A program made the position numbers and the translations under genes. The notes beneath the pieces are model-generated. The model had not been told where the DNA came from, did no database searches, and worked only from the letters and a program-made list of their open reading frames with translations. This document shows positions 29,889 through 39,546 of a stretch of DNA of 64,000 nt, piece after piece; position 1 is the stretch's first letter, and every line of letters starts with the position of its first letter. The stretch is taken from positions 186,001 through 250,000 of the forward strand of contig NC_054687.1 of the NCBI RefSeq assembly GCF_011074885.1. Direction: 5' to 3'. The DNA is from Brettanomyces bruxellensis. Taxonomy: Eukaryota; Ascomycota; Pichiomycetes; Pichiales; Pichiaceae.

Positions 29889-32102
29889 ATGGTAAGTTTA
29901 CGGAGGGTGATAAGTATTTGATTGGATTGAGTACTAACAAAGGGGCTAAAATGAATTGAATGTGTAAAAGGGTGTAAGGGATGAAGGGTATCGAGGGATG
30001 AAGATATGAGGATATGAAGATATGAAGATACTGAATTGAGATGCTGAAGATACTGAGGATATGAAGATACTGTTGGGGATACTGTGTTTGGATACTTGAA
30101 GACATGCAATCAGTTGCGTATTCAGTACTTATGCAGTACTTATGTAGTACTCATTCAGTACTTATTTAGTACCTCTTCACCACACCTTCACTGTACATCT
30201 TCGGAATACCTTATCGATTACGCCCTACACATTTATCAGCCATACTTACAGGCAGGAGCGCTTGAAAACGCAAGAAAAGAATTGAAGAACCTTTCCATCG
30301 ACGAAGAGGAGTCGCACTATGGATCGGTGTACTCGGTGTCGGGACCAGTTGTGATCGCGGAAAACATGATTGGATGTGCGATGTACGAGTTGGTGAAAGT
30401 TGGACACCAGAACTTGGTCGGAGAGGTTATCAGGATCAGTGCCGACAAGGCCACCATTCAGGTGTATGAGGAGACGGCAGGACTCACGGTTGGAGACCCG
30501 GTGATGCGGACAGGAAAGCCACTTTCTGTGGAGTTGGGTCCGGGATTGATGGAGACGATTTATGACGGTATTCAGAGGCCTTTGAAGGCAATCAAGGATG
30601 CCTCGCAGTCGATCTACATCCCCAGAGGTGTGGATGCTCCGGCACTCTCGCGGACGAAGCAGTATGAGTTCAAGCCGATCGACGGATTGAGAGTCGGCGA
30701 CCACATCAGCGGTGGAGACGTTTTTGGAATTGCGTACGAGAACTCGCTCATGTCGGAGCACAAGATCATGCTCCCACCGCGGGCCAGGGGTACGGTTGTG
30801 AAGATTGCCGAATCGGGCAGTTACACGATTACAGAACCGGTGATCGAGATCGAATACGAGGGAAAAACCAGAGAGTACTCGATGATGCACACGTGGCCTG
30901 TTCGTGTGCCAAGACCGGTTGCACAGAAGATGGCGGCAGACTATCCACTATTAACGGGTCAGAGAGTGCTCGATGCGCTTTTCCCCGATGTGCAAGGTGG
31001 AACAACGTGCATTCCAGGAGCCTTTGGATGCGGTAAGACGGTTATCTCCCAGTCACTCTCGAAGTACTCGAATTCGGACGTGATCATCTACGTGGGATGC
31101 GGAGAGAGGGGAAACGAGATGGCCGAGGTGTTGATGGATTTCCCCGAGTTGTACACCACGGTTAACGGCAAGAAAGAGCCCATCATGAAGCGGACTACCT
31201 TGGTTGCAAACACGTCTAACATGCCGGTTGCAGCCAGAGAGGCCTCCATCTACACCGGAATTACGCTTGCCGAGTACTTCCGGGACCAGGGCCGCAACGT
31301 TTCGATGATTGCCGACTCGTCTTCGCGGTGGGCCGAGGCCTTGCGTGAGATTTCCGGCCGGTTGGGTGAAATGCCCGCCGACCAGGGTTTCCCCGCCTAT
31401 TTGGGTGCCAAGTTGGCCTCCTTCTACGAGCGGGCAGGCCGGTGTATCGCACTCGGCTCCCCGGACAGGCAGGGCTCGGTTTCCATCGTGGCAGCCGTCT
31501 CTCCACCCGGTGGAGACTTCTCTGACCCCGTGACTACCGCCACATTGGGTATCACGCAGGTTTTCTGGGGTTTGGACAAGAAGTTGGCACAGAGAAAGCA
31601 CTTCCCCTCTGTCAACACGTCCATTTCCTACTCCAAGTACACCACGGTTCTCAACAAGTTCTACGATGCGAACTACCCAGAGTTCCCCGTGTTACGGAAC
31701 AAGATCAAGGAGATCCTGTCGAATGCCGAGGAGTTGGAGCAGGTGGTCCAGTTGGTCGGAAAATCCGCTCTTTCCGACTCCGACAAGATCGTCTTGGATG
31801 TGTCCACCTTGATCAAGGAGGACTTCCTCCAGCAGAACGGTTACTCGTCCTACGATGCTTTCTGCCCGATCTGGAAGACCTACGACATGATGCGGGCCTT
31901 CGTCGCCTATTTCGACGAGGCCCAGAAGGCCGTTGCTTCCGGAGCTCAGTGGTCCAAGCTTGCTGATGCCACTGCCGATGTCAAGCATGAAGTTTCGTCC
32001 GCCAAGTTCATGGAGCCAAGCCTTGGCGAGGAGAAGGTCCGTGCTGATTTGGACAAGTTGGTCCAGAGGGTCTCTGATAGATTCCAGGAGGCCTCCGAGT
32101 GA
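29889..32102 (+). CDS. VMA1: V-ATPase catalytic subunit A, split by one intron after the ATG
   Basis: Exon 2 (30252-32102) encodes 616 residues from [16 protein letters not shown] to the stop and matches the whole body of Vma1. It includes [14 protein letters not shown], the P-loop [35 protein letters not shown] and a conserved C-terminus. No in-frame ATG exists upstream of residue AENM, so the initiator must come from another exon. At 29889-29891 an ATG is followed directly by GTAAGT, and a TACTAAC branch site lies at 29932-29938. Splicing to TTACAG/GCAGGA at 30251/30252 gives [11 protein letters not shown] and 617 residues, equal to the mature yeast protein. The intein (VDE) insertion point, at about 31097/31098 ([10 protein letters not shown]), is uninterrupted. 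This subunit hydrolyses ATP in the V1 sector at the vacuole. Confidence 0.92.
30000..30108 (+). repeat. GAAGATAYTGA-type tandem repeats inside the VMA1 intron
   Basis: Purine-rich units (gaagatatgag, gatatgaagat, gaagatactga, ggatactgtg, gatacttgaag) recur with partial degeneracy for about 110 bp. Confidence 0.7.
30123..30177 (+). repeat. Five 11-bp tandem units of YAGTACTYATK
   Basis: Strict 11-bp periodicity: cagtacttatg twice, tagtactcatt, cagtacttatt, tagtacctctt. Each unit carries a YAG, that is, a potential 3' splice acceptor, upstream of the true one at 30251. Confidence 0.85.
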
Positions 32103-33412
32103 TGAGAGTTCGGCTTGGATTACCCCTCCTGCTTTTTCTCTCCTTCTTTCGTCTTTTACTTTAACTCTTAGTAATATGCAATTTGGTTATCCTGTGTATT
32201 GTAGTTGTGTGCAAAGTACTTTTGATTGGTGTACTTAAGTGTTCTTAATCTTAGATTACTGGTACTATTACTATTACTCTTACTTCTATTATTATTTACT
32301 GTTATTACTCCTACTACTATTTCTATTATTATTATTCCTATTATTATTATACCTACTATTATACCTACTATTATACCTACTATTATAACTACTACTATAC
32401 CTGCTACTATTGCTCTCATTACCATTGCTCCCATTACTATTGCTCCCATTACTATCACTCCTTTTACTGTTACTCCTCCTATAACTCCTATTATACTCCT
32501 ACTAATATTTCCTCTAGTATCACTGCTATTACTAATACTCCTACTATTATTTTTATTATTATTATTCCCATTACTATTGCTCATCCTATTACTTCTTTTA
32601 CCATTATTTCTTTTACTATTATTTCTGTTACTATTTCTCATCCTATACTTCTACTATTATTTCTTCTATTACTATTACCCATATCACTCTTATTACTATT
32701 TCTCTTTCTCCTACTATTTCTCGTATCACTATTACTCCTATTACTAAATTATTCCTAATCCTGAAATACCCTTACTCATATTATCATTACTCATTTGTTA
32801 TACTTGCTCTCGAATAGGTATTACCAATACATTAGTACCGCGCTGATTACCGTTACCCATATATTAGTATTATTACTATTTCTAACTCTCCTAACTTTCT
32901 CCTGAGTTCATCTTGAATTACCGTTAAATAGCTACTGAAATACTTTAAAAACTCCAAAGCCAATTCTAAATCACTCTTGAGTCAATTGCTCTTATTAGTA
33001 TAGATATTTAATGAATATTCTAAATATCCCTGAATTATTTCTGATTTGATCTCGAGTGAACCTTAAATTACTCTACGCACTCTTGATTAATTCCTAGATT
33101 ATTTTGAAAGTAGTCAAGAATTAATCTCGAATATTATTGAAGTGCTCTTAAGTAATCTTGAATCCCTACGCATCCTACTACTTGATTTATTAACTTACTT
33201 TTTAAACACTCTTAAATTTCTCATGCTTATCTTAAATTACTACTTATCACTCCCTCTACACTTACCTCTTTGGTACTTTTCTTCCCCTCCCCTTTTTTTC
33301 TCTCTTCTTTTTTTTTTCTCCCGCTTTTCGTCTATTTTTATCTCTACTTTTCACTCTTTTCGACCTTCTCTTGGCATATACCCCAACATTATACTCACTC
33401 TAAAGCCTAACG
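32103..33412. other. VMA1-CEX1 spacer containing a long triplet repeat
   Basis: After a T-rich VMA1 3' flank, bases 32255-32760 form a long imperfect ACT/ATT triplet array, listed separately. The rest (32760-33412) is AT-rich and contains repeated short motifs such as TTGAATTA/TTAAATTA and pyrimidine tracts before the CEX1 ATG. No gene seen. Confidence 0.6.
32255..32760. repeat. About 500-bp imperfect ATTACT trinucleotide array
   Basis: Triplets of the form TAY (mainly ATT, ACT, CCT and TCT by register) continue in one register for about 500 bp, with embedded sub-units such as ATTATACCTACT and CATTACTATTGCTCC. Both strands stay open in one frame purely because the triplet contains no stop codon. 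Confidence 0.9.
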
Positions 33413-35533
33413 ATGAACTTTCTCGCAAAAGCAGTAGAAACCTTCACTGGAAATTCCATTCCCTACACCTTCAAAGAAAAAGTCGTTTCGAATATTGAGG
33501 AAAACCCAGTCGGTTCCAAATCAATATGGAATGTTTATGATGGAACATCGAATAAGGACGGATCTGCAGTCACAATCTTTGCATTCGACCTAAAAAGCCT
33601 ACAATTGGCAAAGTACACGCCCCTGGCGAGAAACGCATTCAAGAAATCACGCGGATTATCGCTTTTACCCGGTGTCTTGACCGTCATTGATTCCATCCAA
33701 AATGATAATTTCATATATATAATTACTGAAAGAGTGCAGCCACTATTCAATCTCTTGAGCCAGCCACTATATAGACCTGCGAACCATGATCCTGCATCCA
33801 AGGATCTTCTGATTTTGGGAATTTACCAGGTTGCCTCAGCTTTAAAATACATAAACGTGGAAGGCTCGTCTGTTCACTGCAATATAAGCAGAAACGCAAT
33901 TTTTGTCACACTGAGTGGTGAATTCAAAGTCAGTGGCTTTGAACTCCTTGTCAGTCTCAAGGAAAAGGACTTCACGGTTTTATCAATGGCCTACCAATGT
34001 CCATCCTTTGATTCTACGCCTGTTCCTCCTGAATTCGAAAGATCTGGATCCAACTACTTTGGGAGCGTAAAACCAAACATTGCTGCTAAATTTGATGCCT
34101 ACAAGTTTGGTGCCTTTGCCTGTGAGCTTCTTGGGGCAGAAGAGGTTCCCAACAAAGCAGGACTGGCGCAAAATCTCGTCTCAAGTGCCGTTAACACTCC
34201 AAAAGTCATGATACCGCACTTGAAAAGATGCCTACAAGCGTCAGTGGCTACGAGATACACGACTCAGCAATTTCTTAAGTACGGTGAGCATTCTTATTTC
34301 GATACGCCGCTTATAAACTTATGGAAGGGTATCGACAAGCTCGCGCTGAAAAACGAGGATGAAAAACTGGACATATTCCAATCTTTAGACAGCATCGACA
34401 ACCTTCCTCCTGGAATGCTTGAGTTCTGCATTCTTCCCGAACTCTGCTCCGTTTTCAACACCTTGAGCCACAACAATAACAACAAAAAGTCGATAATTCT
34501 ATTCCAGCTTTTGAAGCACAGCAAAACGCTCTCTGAGGACTCATTTTCACGCTTGGTTAAGCCAGTCATCTTCAAGGCTTTCACCTTACCCGATAGGGCC
34601 ATCAGAATGACTCTCTTGAATGGTCTACCTGAAATCGTTCCAAGATTGTCAGACAGCGAGGTTCAAAATAGAATTTTCATGAACCTCCTTCAAGGTTTCA
34701 ACGATACAAACGTGACTATTCGGGAGGAAACAATTCGTGCAGTTATTCCAATAGTATCGAAGATTAGTAATCGGCAACTCAACAACGACTTGCTCAGATA
34801 TCTGGCAAGGTTGCAGGCGGATGAAAGCTCGGATATACGGACAAACGTTGTTGTGTGTCTCACAAAAGTTGCTCCCTTCATGAACGACAACTCCAGAGTT
34901 GCAGTTCTCCTCACGGCATTCGGTAAAGCTTTGAAAGACCAGTTTGTTCCGGCCAGATGGAACAGTTTGATCTCTTTCCAGAACTGTCTCAAGTACTTTA
35001 GTCCCGAAGTGTGCTGTTCGAAAGCACTTTCAGCCTTGGCTCCTGCGCTATTGGATAAATCTTCAAAAGTCAGGGTTGAGGCCGAAAAGACGCTAGAGGC
35101 GTATTTGAAGAAAATAAGGGACGCCGCCTCAAAGTTGCCTGTTGACGATGAGGAAACAATACAGGCTGAGGACGAGCAATCCAGGAGTCTTTTAAACGGC
35201 TTTAACACCTTATCGCTTAGCAAAGTGGCTGTTGGATCCAAAAATACGCTTTTTGGATTTGGAAATACAGAGTCTTCTGACAGCTTGGCAATGAAGAATA
35301 ACACTAATATTCCAGAAGAGGCATCTGCGTGGAATGATGAGGATGACGGTGGTTGGGATGACGAGGATGATAACCTCGAAGATAATGCGAATGGCACTAA
35401 TTCCAGCACTACTGCTTCTCTGGGCTTTGGAAATACAACTGCTCCTGCTCAAACAAAGCCAAAGAGCAAGCTCAATCTTGAAGAGGCTGAAAGCGATACA
35501 GAGGATGCTTCAGCCTGGGATGATGAATGGTAG
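33413..35533 (+). CDS. CEX1: Scy1-like pseudokinase, Cex1 orthologue
   Basis: The 706-residue protein has an N-terminal protein-kinase-like fold (about residues 1-290). Catalytic motifs are degraded: there is no HRD (HCNISRNAIFV instead) and no DFG (VSGFELLVS instead). HEAT repeats follow at about 320-600 (PVIFKAFTLPDRAIRMTLLN, RYTTQQFLKYGEHSYF). The tail carries short WDD motifs (GGWDDEDDN ... ASAWDDEW), which end the protein as in Cex1. Cex1 is a cytosolic component of tRNA nuclear export that binds the nuclear pore and eEF1A. The start ATG (33413) fits an A-rich context. Confidence 0.9.
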   Translation: MNFLAKAVETFTGNSIPYTFKEKVVSNIEENPVGSKSIWNVYDGTSNKDGSAVTIFAFDLKSLQLAKYTPLARNAFKKSRGLSLLPGVLTVIDSIQNDNFIYIITERVQPLFNLLSQPLYRPANHDPASKDLLILGIYQVASALKYINVEGSSVHCNISRNAIFVTLSGEFKVSGFELLVSLKEKDFTVLSMAYQCPSFDSTPVPPEFERSGSNYFGSVKPNIAAKFDAYKFGAFACELLGAEEVPNKAGLAQNLVSSAVNTPKVMIPHLKRCLQASVATRYTTQQFLKYGEHSYFDTPLINLWKGIDKLALKNEDEKLDIFQSLDSIDNLPPGMLEFCILPELCSVFNTLSHNNNNKKSIILFQLLKHSKTLSEDSFSRLVKPVIFKAFTLPDRAIRMTLLNGLPEIVPRLSDSEVQNRIFMNLLQGFNDTNVTIREETIRAVIPIVSKISNRQLNNDLLRYLARLQADESSDIRTNVVVCLTKVAPFMNDNSRVAVLLTAFGKALKDQFVPARWNSLISFQNCLKYFSPEVCCSKALSALAPALLDKSSKVRVEAEKTLEAYLKKIRDAASKLPVDDEETIQAEDEQSRSLLNGFNTLSLSKVAVGSKNTLFGFGNTESSDSLAMKNNTNIPEEASAWNDEDDGGWDDEDDNLEDNANGTNSSTTASLGFGNTTAPAQTKPKSKLNLEEAESDTEDASAWDDEW

Positions 35534-35560
35534 ATGATGATATCTTTCGAAAGCAAGCGC

Positions 35561-35899
35561 TTATTCGCCATCAGTTTTGTCTGTAATTCGTCCATTTTTG
35601 TCAACTTTGCATCTTACTAGTCTTTCTGTGAGCGGCGTCCCCGTATCATAGTCCGATTTTTTTAGATTTACAGTCGAATCAGCTGCCAGCGCTATGGATG
35701 ATATGATTTGGCCCCATAAAGATGTCACTTCCGTTATGGATTTAGAACCGTCTTCTAACTTTTTTATGCTGTTCGTGAACTCTTCGAGTTTATCTGAAAG
35801 CCGGCCTGTAATCTTTTCGACTTTCTTTAGTTGCTCGAGTTCCTTGCGTCTCTGCTCTAGTACCTGGTTCAAGTCTAATTTCTGGTTTGAGCTGCCCAT
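35561..35899 (-). CDS. DAD2: DASH/Dam1 complex subunit Dad2
   Basis: The 112-residue protein begins MGSSNQKLDLNQVLEQRRKE and has a coiled coil (about 13-55, VLEQRRKELEQLKKVEKI). A conserved middle (SLWGQIISSIALAADST) and the C-terminal motif PLTERLVRCKVD match the Dad2 family ending PxPExLVRIxVD. Dad2 is part of the ring complex that couples kinetochores to microtubules. It converges on CEX1 (27 bp between stops) and diverges from the shugoshin-like gene across 457 bp that contain two MBF-type sites. Confidence 0.87.
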   Translation of the reverse strand: MGSSNQKLDLNQVLEQRRKELEQLKKVEKITGRLSDKLEEFTNSIKKLEDGSKSITEVTSLWGQIISSIALAADSTVNLKKSDYDTGTPLTERLVRCKVDKNGRITDKTDGE

Positions 35900-36151
35900 G
35901 CTTGTTGGTTGTGACTATTATAGATAGAGCAGTTGTATGAATTCTGAATATTGATTATAAAGTACTGCTTTCTAAATGGCAACCAGCATGTATCTGATAA
36001 CTTTATATATTTTTTCTAAATTTCCCCTTGATTATCGTAATAATGCATATCAACATGTGATCGATCTCCAAGTACAAAATATAGCCATCTGAACAAATCA
36101 TATGTGACACTTGTTTCTCATCTGAAACTTTCCAACTCAAAAGAGGTCTCG

Positions 36152-36157
36152 GCGCGT
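36152..36157 (-). promoter_or_regulatory. MBF-type ACGCGC site
   Basis: GCGCGT on the plus strand reads ACGCGC on the minus strand, matching the ACGCGN core of the MCB element. It lies in the divergent DAD2/shugoshin-like promoter, about 200 bp from the latter's ATG. Confidence 0.5.
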
Positions 36158-36214
36158 AAAAAAAAAGAAAATTGAAGTATGAGAAAGGAAAATAAAAATA
36201 AAAAAAAACCTCAA

Positions 36215-36220
36215 GCGCGT
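36215..36220 (-). promoter_or_regulatory. Second MBF-type ACGCGC site
   Basis: The same 6-mer in the same orientation as the site at 36152, 63 bp away. Paired MCB-like sites are typical of G1/S-regulated genes in yeasts. Confidence 0.5.
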
Positions 36221-36356
36221 TTTTTTTTGTGTACAAAAACATGTCAAGGGATAACATTATTACATACCAGCGACCCTTCACAAACCCTTAGTCCCAGTTA
36301 ATCTGACCAAAAAAGCAAGTCGCTGAATCATATCATATCTCTAATTGCTGAAAAGT

Positions 36357-38342
36357 ATGGCAAAGCTTTCTCTGAAGTCGGTGCTAGGGTCTAATCCCAC
36401 TAATAATTGTACCCAAAACGCGGTTAATGTCAATAATCAGAACATGAGTAATGGAAGTAATACATATGAAATTCAGCAGCAACATGACAATTATGAAATT
36501 AAAAGACTTCAACTACAAAATAAGCAGCTTGCTATGCGGAATGAGAAGCTTTTGCAGCAGGTGGCAGTTCTTCAAAATGAAATGTCTAACGCACATCAGC
36601 AAATGACTATGTTGAGAAATAAAGAAGCAAGAATGAAGGGAAGCTTTCGAAAGTCGATCGGTGCCATCCGTGGAACAATAATATCTAAATTCGGAGATTT
36701 AATGGCCCAATTCGATAGTGATGTGGATCAATTAGGAATAGGATATGAGCATTCTACATATCTTCCCGTAGGTTATCATGGAGTATCTTCCTCAAATACA
36801 CATAGAACTTTGCCGGATCCCGCCGGATACTTGAAAGGGATGAATGATTACATTCATCAAAGGATAATATCCACATCTAAGAATTCTAGCGGATCTGAAT
36901 TAACTGTTTATGGTCAAAATTCTGATAAAAACGATAGGAATAATGAAAATGGAAACGCTTCAGGTGTAAATATTATCTCTGAGACTATCCAGGAAAAGGA
37001 ACAAGCCAATGGTGATACAAGTGAAACTATTCCAGAAAATGAACAGGTTGATGATCATGCCTTTGAGCCTATATTGGAGGAAAATTCAGAGGAAAGTTCA
37101 AGTGATGCAAATTTAAATGAAAGTCCAACAAAGCTCGAAAATCCGCCGGAAGAGATGCAATCAGAAGATTCAAGCGCTGACACAAGTAAATTTAACGATT
37201 TTTCATCATCAAATTTGGATTCAACAGGTGCAACGTCGATTTCTGCTTTAAAAGTAACCGATACTAAGGATATAAAGCTTCTTCCTGCACCTTATGAAGA
37301 TGCTCCTGAAAATGTTCCACAGAAAAAGGAGCCCGTTACACTCTCCCCTCTGGGAGAAAGTATTACAAAAGATGCAATTCCAATTTTGTCGTTCTCCGAA
37401 AAGGATAAGGGATTGACTGAGTCACCTCAAAGTCCGGAAAAGTCACCAATATTCAGAAATACAGAAGATAAAACTGAAGAAAATGCGTATGTTGCTAATT
37501 CAAGTGAGGCAAACAAGCCTAGCACGTCATATTCAACAGTCGAAGAACCGGAATTGGATCTCATGGATGGAATAGACTCGGGTGAGGCGCAATTTGAAAG
37601 TGAAAGTGCTCGTAATGAGGAAGATGATGAGCAGAATGGAGTAACAAACGTTCCTTTGACTGAAAATCCATTCAAGGATCCAAGATCAAAGACTAAGATT
37701 CGTATTGTGAGGTCTCCTAGGAAGAAACAACAGAGAAGAAGAAGAAAACGGCTGAGTGGATTATCCAGAGAGCTTAAAAATCTTCAGTTTGAGATGCCTC
37801 TATCATGGAGAGATCAAGGGGGCGAAAAGCCCAGAAAGGTTGAAAAGAGACGCAATAGTTTGGTTGATAGTGATTTGGAAAGTGAGCAAGAGCCAGGGGA
37901 TGTCTCCATTGTCAATATCGAGGCTGATAACTCTGGTGATGACGATTACAAAAGCTCAAAGCCAGCAGATCTTGATCCTGTCGATGTTATGGCAACCAGT
38001 GCAAGGCGCAGAAAGCTGTTTATGGATGGTCCTATTAGTAAAAAGAGACGCATTACCGATTATGGAAAGAGCAGTCAAAAGTTGAATGTGCTAAAGGATG
38101 TTACAAATAATCTTGATCGAAATTCCAGTGGTAACAGCTCGAGGCGCAGTAGTAAGAAGACAGGAGGATCAATATTTGACTTGTTGGATGAAGAAGATGG
38201 AAATCGGGGTGAAAACAATAAGGAGAATGTGGTACCTTCGAAAAAGCAAAGCAAAAAGATACGGCAGACTACAAATAAAAGACGCAGAAAGCGTAAAAGT
38301 AAGAAGTCTGCAGCTAGTGTGCCGAAAATGATTAGTGTGTAA
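36357..38342 (+). CDS. Probable shugoshin-like chromosome segregation protein
   Basis: The start is set at the first ATG (36357), giving 661 residues. An N-terminal coiled coil (about 44-95, LQLQNKQLAMRNEKLLQQVA ... NAHQQMTMLRNKEARMKG) is followed by a long acidic, Ser/Glu-rich disordered region. A basic segment at about 460-490 (RSPRKKQQRRRRKRLSGLSR) could stand in for the divergent SGO motif. The tail has a KEN box (NNKENVVP, near residue 621) and a Lys/Arg-rich end. The layout resembles shugoshin (N-terminal coiled coil, basic motif, APC/C degron tail), which protects centromeric cohesin through PP2A. The family call rests on layout and coiled coil rather than a clear SGO motif. Paired MBF sites upstream support a cell-cycle role. 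Confidence 0.5.
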   Translation: MAKLSLKSVLGSNPTNNCTQNAVNVNNQNMSNGSNTYEIQQQHDNYEIKRLQLQNKQLAMRNEKLLQQVAVLQNEMSNAHQQMTMLRNKEARMKGSFRKSIGAIRGTIISKFGDLMAQFDSDVDQLGIGYEHSTYLPVGYHGVSSSNTHRTLPDPAGYLKGMNDYIHQRIISTSKNSSGSELTVYGQNSDKNDRNNENGNASGVNIISETIQEKEQANGDTSETIPENEQVDDHAFEPILEENSEESSSDANLNESPTKLENPPEEMQSEDSSADTSKFNDFSSSNLDSTGATSISALKVTDTKDIKLLPAPYEDAPENVPQKKEPVTLSPLGESITKDAIPILSFSEKDKGLTESPQSPEKSPIFRNTEDKTEENAYVANSSEANKPSTSYSTVEEPELDLMDGIDSGEAQFESESARNEEDDEQNGVTNVPLTENPFKDPRSKTKIRIVRSPRKKQQRRRRKRLSGLSRELKNLQFEMPLSWRDQGGEKPRKVEKRRNSLVDSDLESEQEPGDVSIVNIEADNSGDDDYKSSKPADLDPVDVMATSARRRKLFMDGPISKKRRITDYGKSSQKLNVLKDVTNNLDRNSSGNSSRRSSKKTGGSIFDLLDEEDGNRGENNKENVVPSKKQSKKIRQTTNKRRRKRKSKKSAASVPKMISV

Positions 38343-38460
38343 GGTAATTGCTGTGAACAGCTATATTGCTTATTCTCTTGGCTTTAGAAAAATATATATT
38401 TGTATACTAATGCTATCATGTGATATCTGAAAAGGTGTTTATACTGAGTGGACATCTTCT

Positions 38461-39375
38461 CTAAACTGCCATCTTCATCTTAATGGTTGGATAGGGATGG
38501 TAATCCACCACCTGGAAATCTTCAAACTTGAAATCGTCAATGTCCGTGACTTTCCTCTTTATGACCAATTTTGGAAATGGTCTTGGCTTTCTTGCAAGTT
38601 GCGACTTGATTGCTTCGACGTGATTACAATAAATGTGCGAATCTCCCATAACATGAACAAATTCGCCCGGTTCCATATCACAAACCATTGCAATCATATA
38701 TGTGAGTAAAGCATACGAAGCTATATTAAATGGAACACCAAGACCAACATCGCACGATCTCTGATACATCTGACAATTCAACCTTGGCTTTCCAGTTCTG
38801 AAACTCACGTAGAACTGGCACATGACATGGCAAGGTGGTAATGCCATCTTTTTGAAGGCGGGAGGATTCCATGCTGAAAGAATTATTCTTCGATCATAAG
38901 GATTTGTTTTTAATGTGTGGATAATGTGCGCAATCTGGTCATAGCCTTTACCAGTATAATCCGTGTCACAGTCCTTGTATTCTGCCCCAAAATGCCTCCA
39001 TTGAAATCCATATATTGGTCCTAGATCATCTTCACGTCTGTCTGTAAGTCCAATCGAGTCTAAGTACTCTCTGGAACCATTTCCTTCCCAGATATGAACG
39101 TTTTTCTCAGAAAGAACTTTACCGTCTGTACTTCCTGAAATGAACCACAAGAGTTCGTGCAAAATGCCCTTGAAGTAAACCCTCTTTGTCGTTAACAGTG
39201 GAAATTTCCCATCTGATAAATCGAATCTAAGCTGTGGTGGTGCAAACAATGAGTATGTTCCCGTTCCTGTTCTATCTTTACGTCTTTCACCATGCTCTAG
39301 AATATTGTTGCACAGATCAAGATATTGCTGTTCCTCAGTGTTCACTCCGATTTCTTCCTTTTGTGCTTCTGTCAT
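38461..39375 (-). CDS. CDC21: Thymidylate synthase
   Basis: The 304-residue protein covers the family end to end. The catalytic Cys182 lies in [13 protein letters not shown], with the nucleotide-binding [16 protein letters not shown] and [10 protein letters not shown] motifs downstream. DRTGTGT near residue 35 and the C-terminal NDxxKMxMAV-like PTIKMKMAV close the active site. The reaction converts dUMP plus 5,10-methylene-tetrahydrofolate to dTMP. An ACGCGT MBF site lies 134-139 bp upstream, the expected regulation of this S-phase gene in yeast. Confidence 0.97.
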   Translation of the reverse strand: MTEAQKEEIGVNTEEQQYLDLCNNILEHGERRKDRTGTGTYSLFAPPQLRFDLSDGKFPLLTTKRVYFKGILHELLWFISGSTDGKVLSEKNVHIWEGNGSREYLDSIGLTDRREDDLGPIYGFQWRHFGAEYKDCDTDYTGKGYDQIAHIIHTLKTNPYDRRIILSAWNPPAFKKMALPPCHVMCQFYVSFRTGKPRLNCQMYQRSCDVGLGVPFNIASYALLTYMIAMVCDMEPGEFVHVMGDSHIYCNHVEAIKSQLARKPRPFPKLVIKRKVTDIDDFKFEDFQVVDYHPYPTIKMKMAV

Positions 39376-39508
39376 TTTGTATTTTGTATTTCAAAACAAG
39401 ATTTTATATGCCTAAAGCTGGCAGTTAATTCCTAGTGGACAAAATTAGTAAACGCTTGTATGGAGACGATGGTCTTTCAATACTTAGTACATTTACTTTT
39501 TCATTCAG

Positions 39509-39514
39509 ACGCGT
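39509..39514. promoter_or_regulatory. MBF (MCB) element ACGCGT
   Basis: A perfect palindromic ACGCGT lies 134-139 bp upstream of the thymidylate synthase ATG. A nearby TTCGCGCCCGAAA (39524-39536) contains another CGCG core. CDC21 and its relatives are classic MCB-controlled G1/S genes. Confidence 0.7.
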
Positions 39515-39546
39515 AAACAGATGTTCGCGCCCGAAAGAGAAGCGTG

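Larger units (their letters stand above)
29892..30251 (+). other. Intron of VMA1, 360 nt
   Basis: 5' site GTAAGT at 29892-29897, TACTAAC at 29932-29938, 3' site TTACAG ending at 30251. The branch site is only about 40 nt from the 5' site and over 300 nt from the 3' site, the reverse of the usual spacing. Between them lie two tandem repeat blocks. The splice ends are inferred from the conserved protein start, not from RNA data. Confidence 0.75.
35900..36356. other. Divergent promoter of DAD2 and the shugoshin-like gene
   Basis: About 460 bp including two GCGCGT sites, listed separately, and A or T runs at 36158 and 36221. It also contains TATATATT at 36005-36012. No coding frame seen. Confidence 0.6.

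Noticed and set aside
32226..32747. Long frames on both strands downstream of VMA1
   Set aside because: They are produced by the triplet array, which contains no stops in one register; the peptides are Ile/Leu/Thr or Asn/Ser runs.
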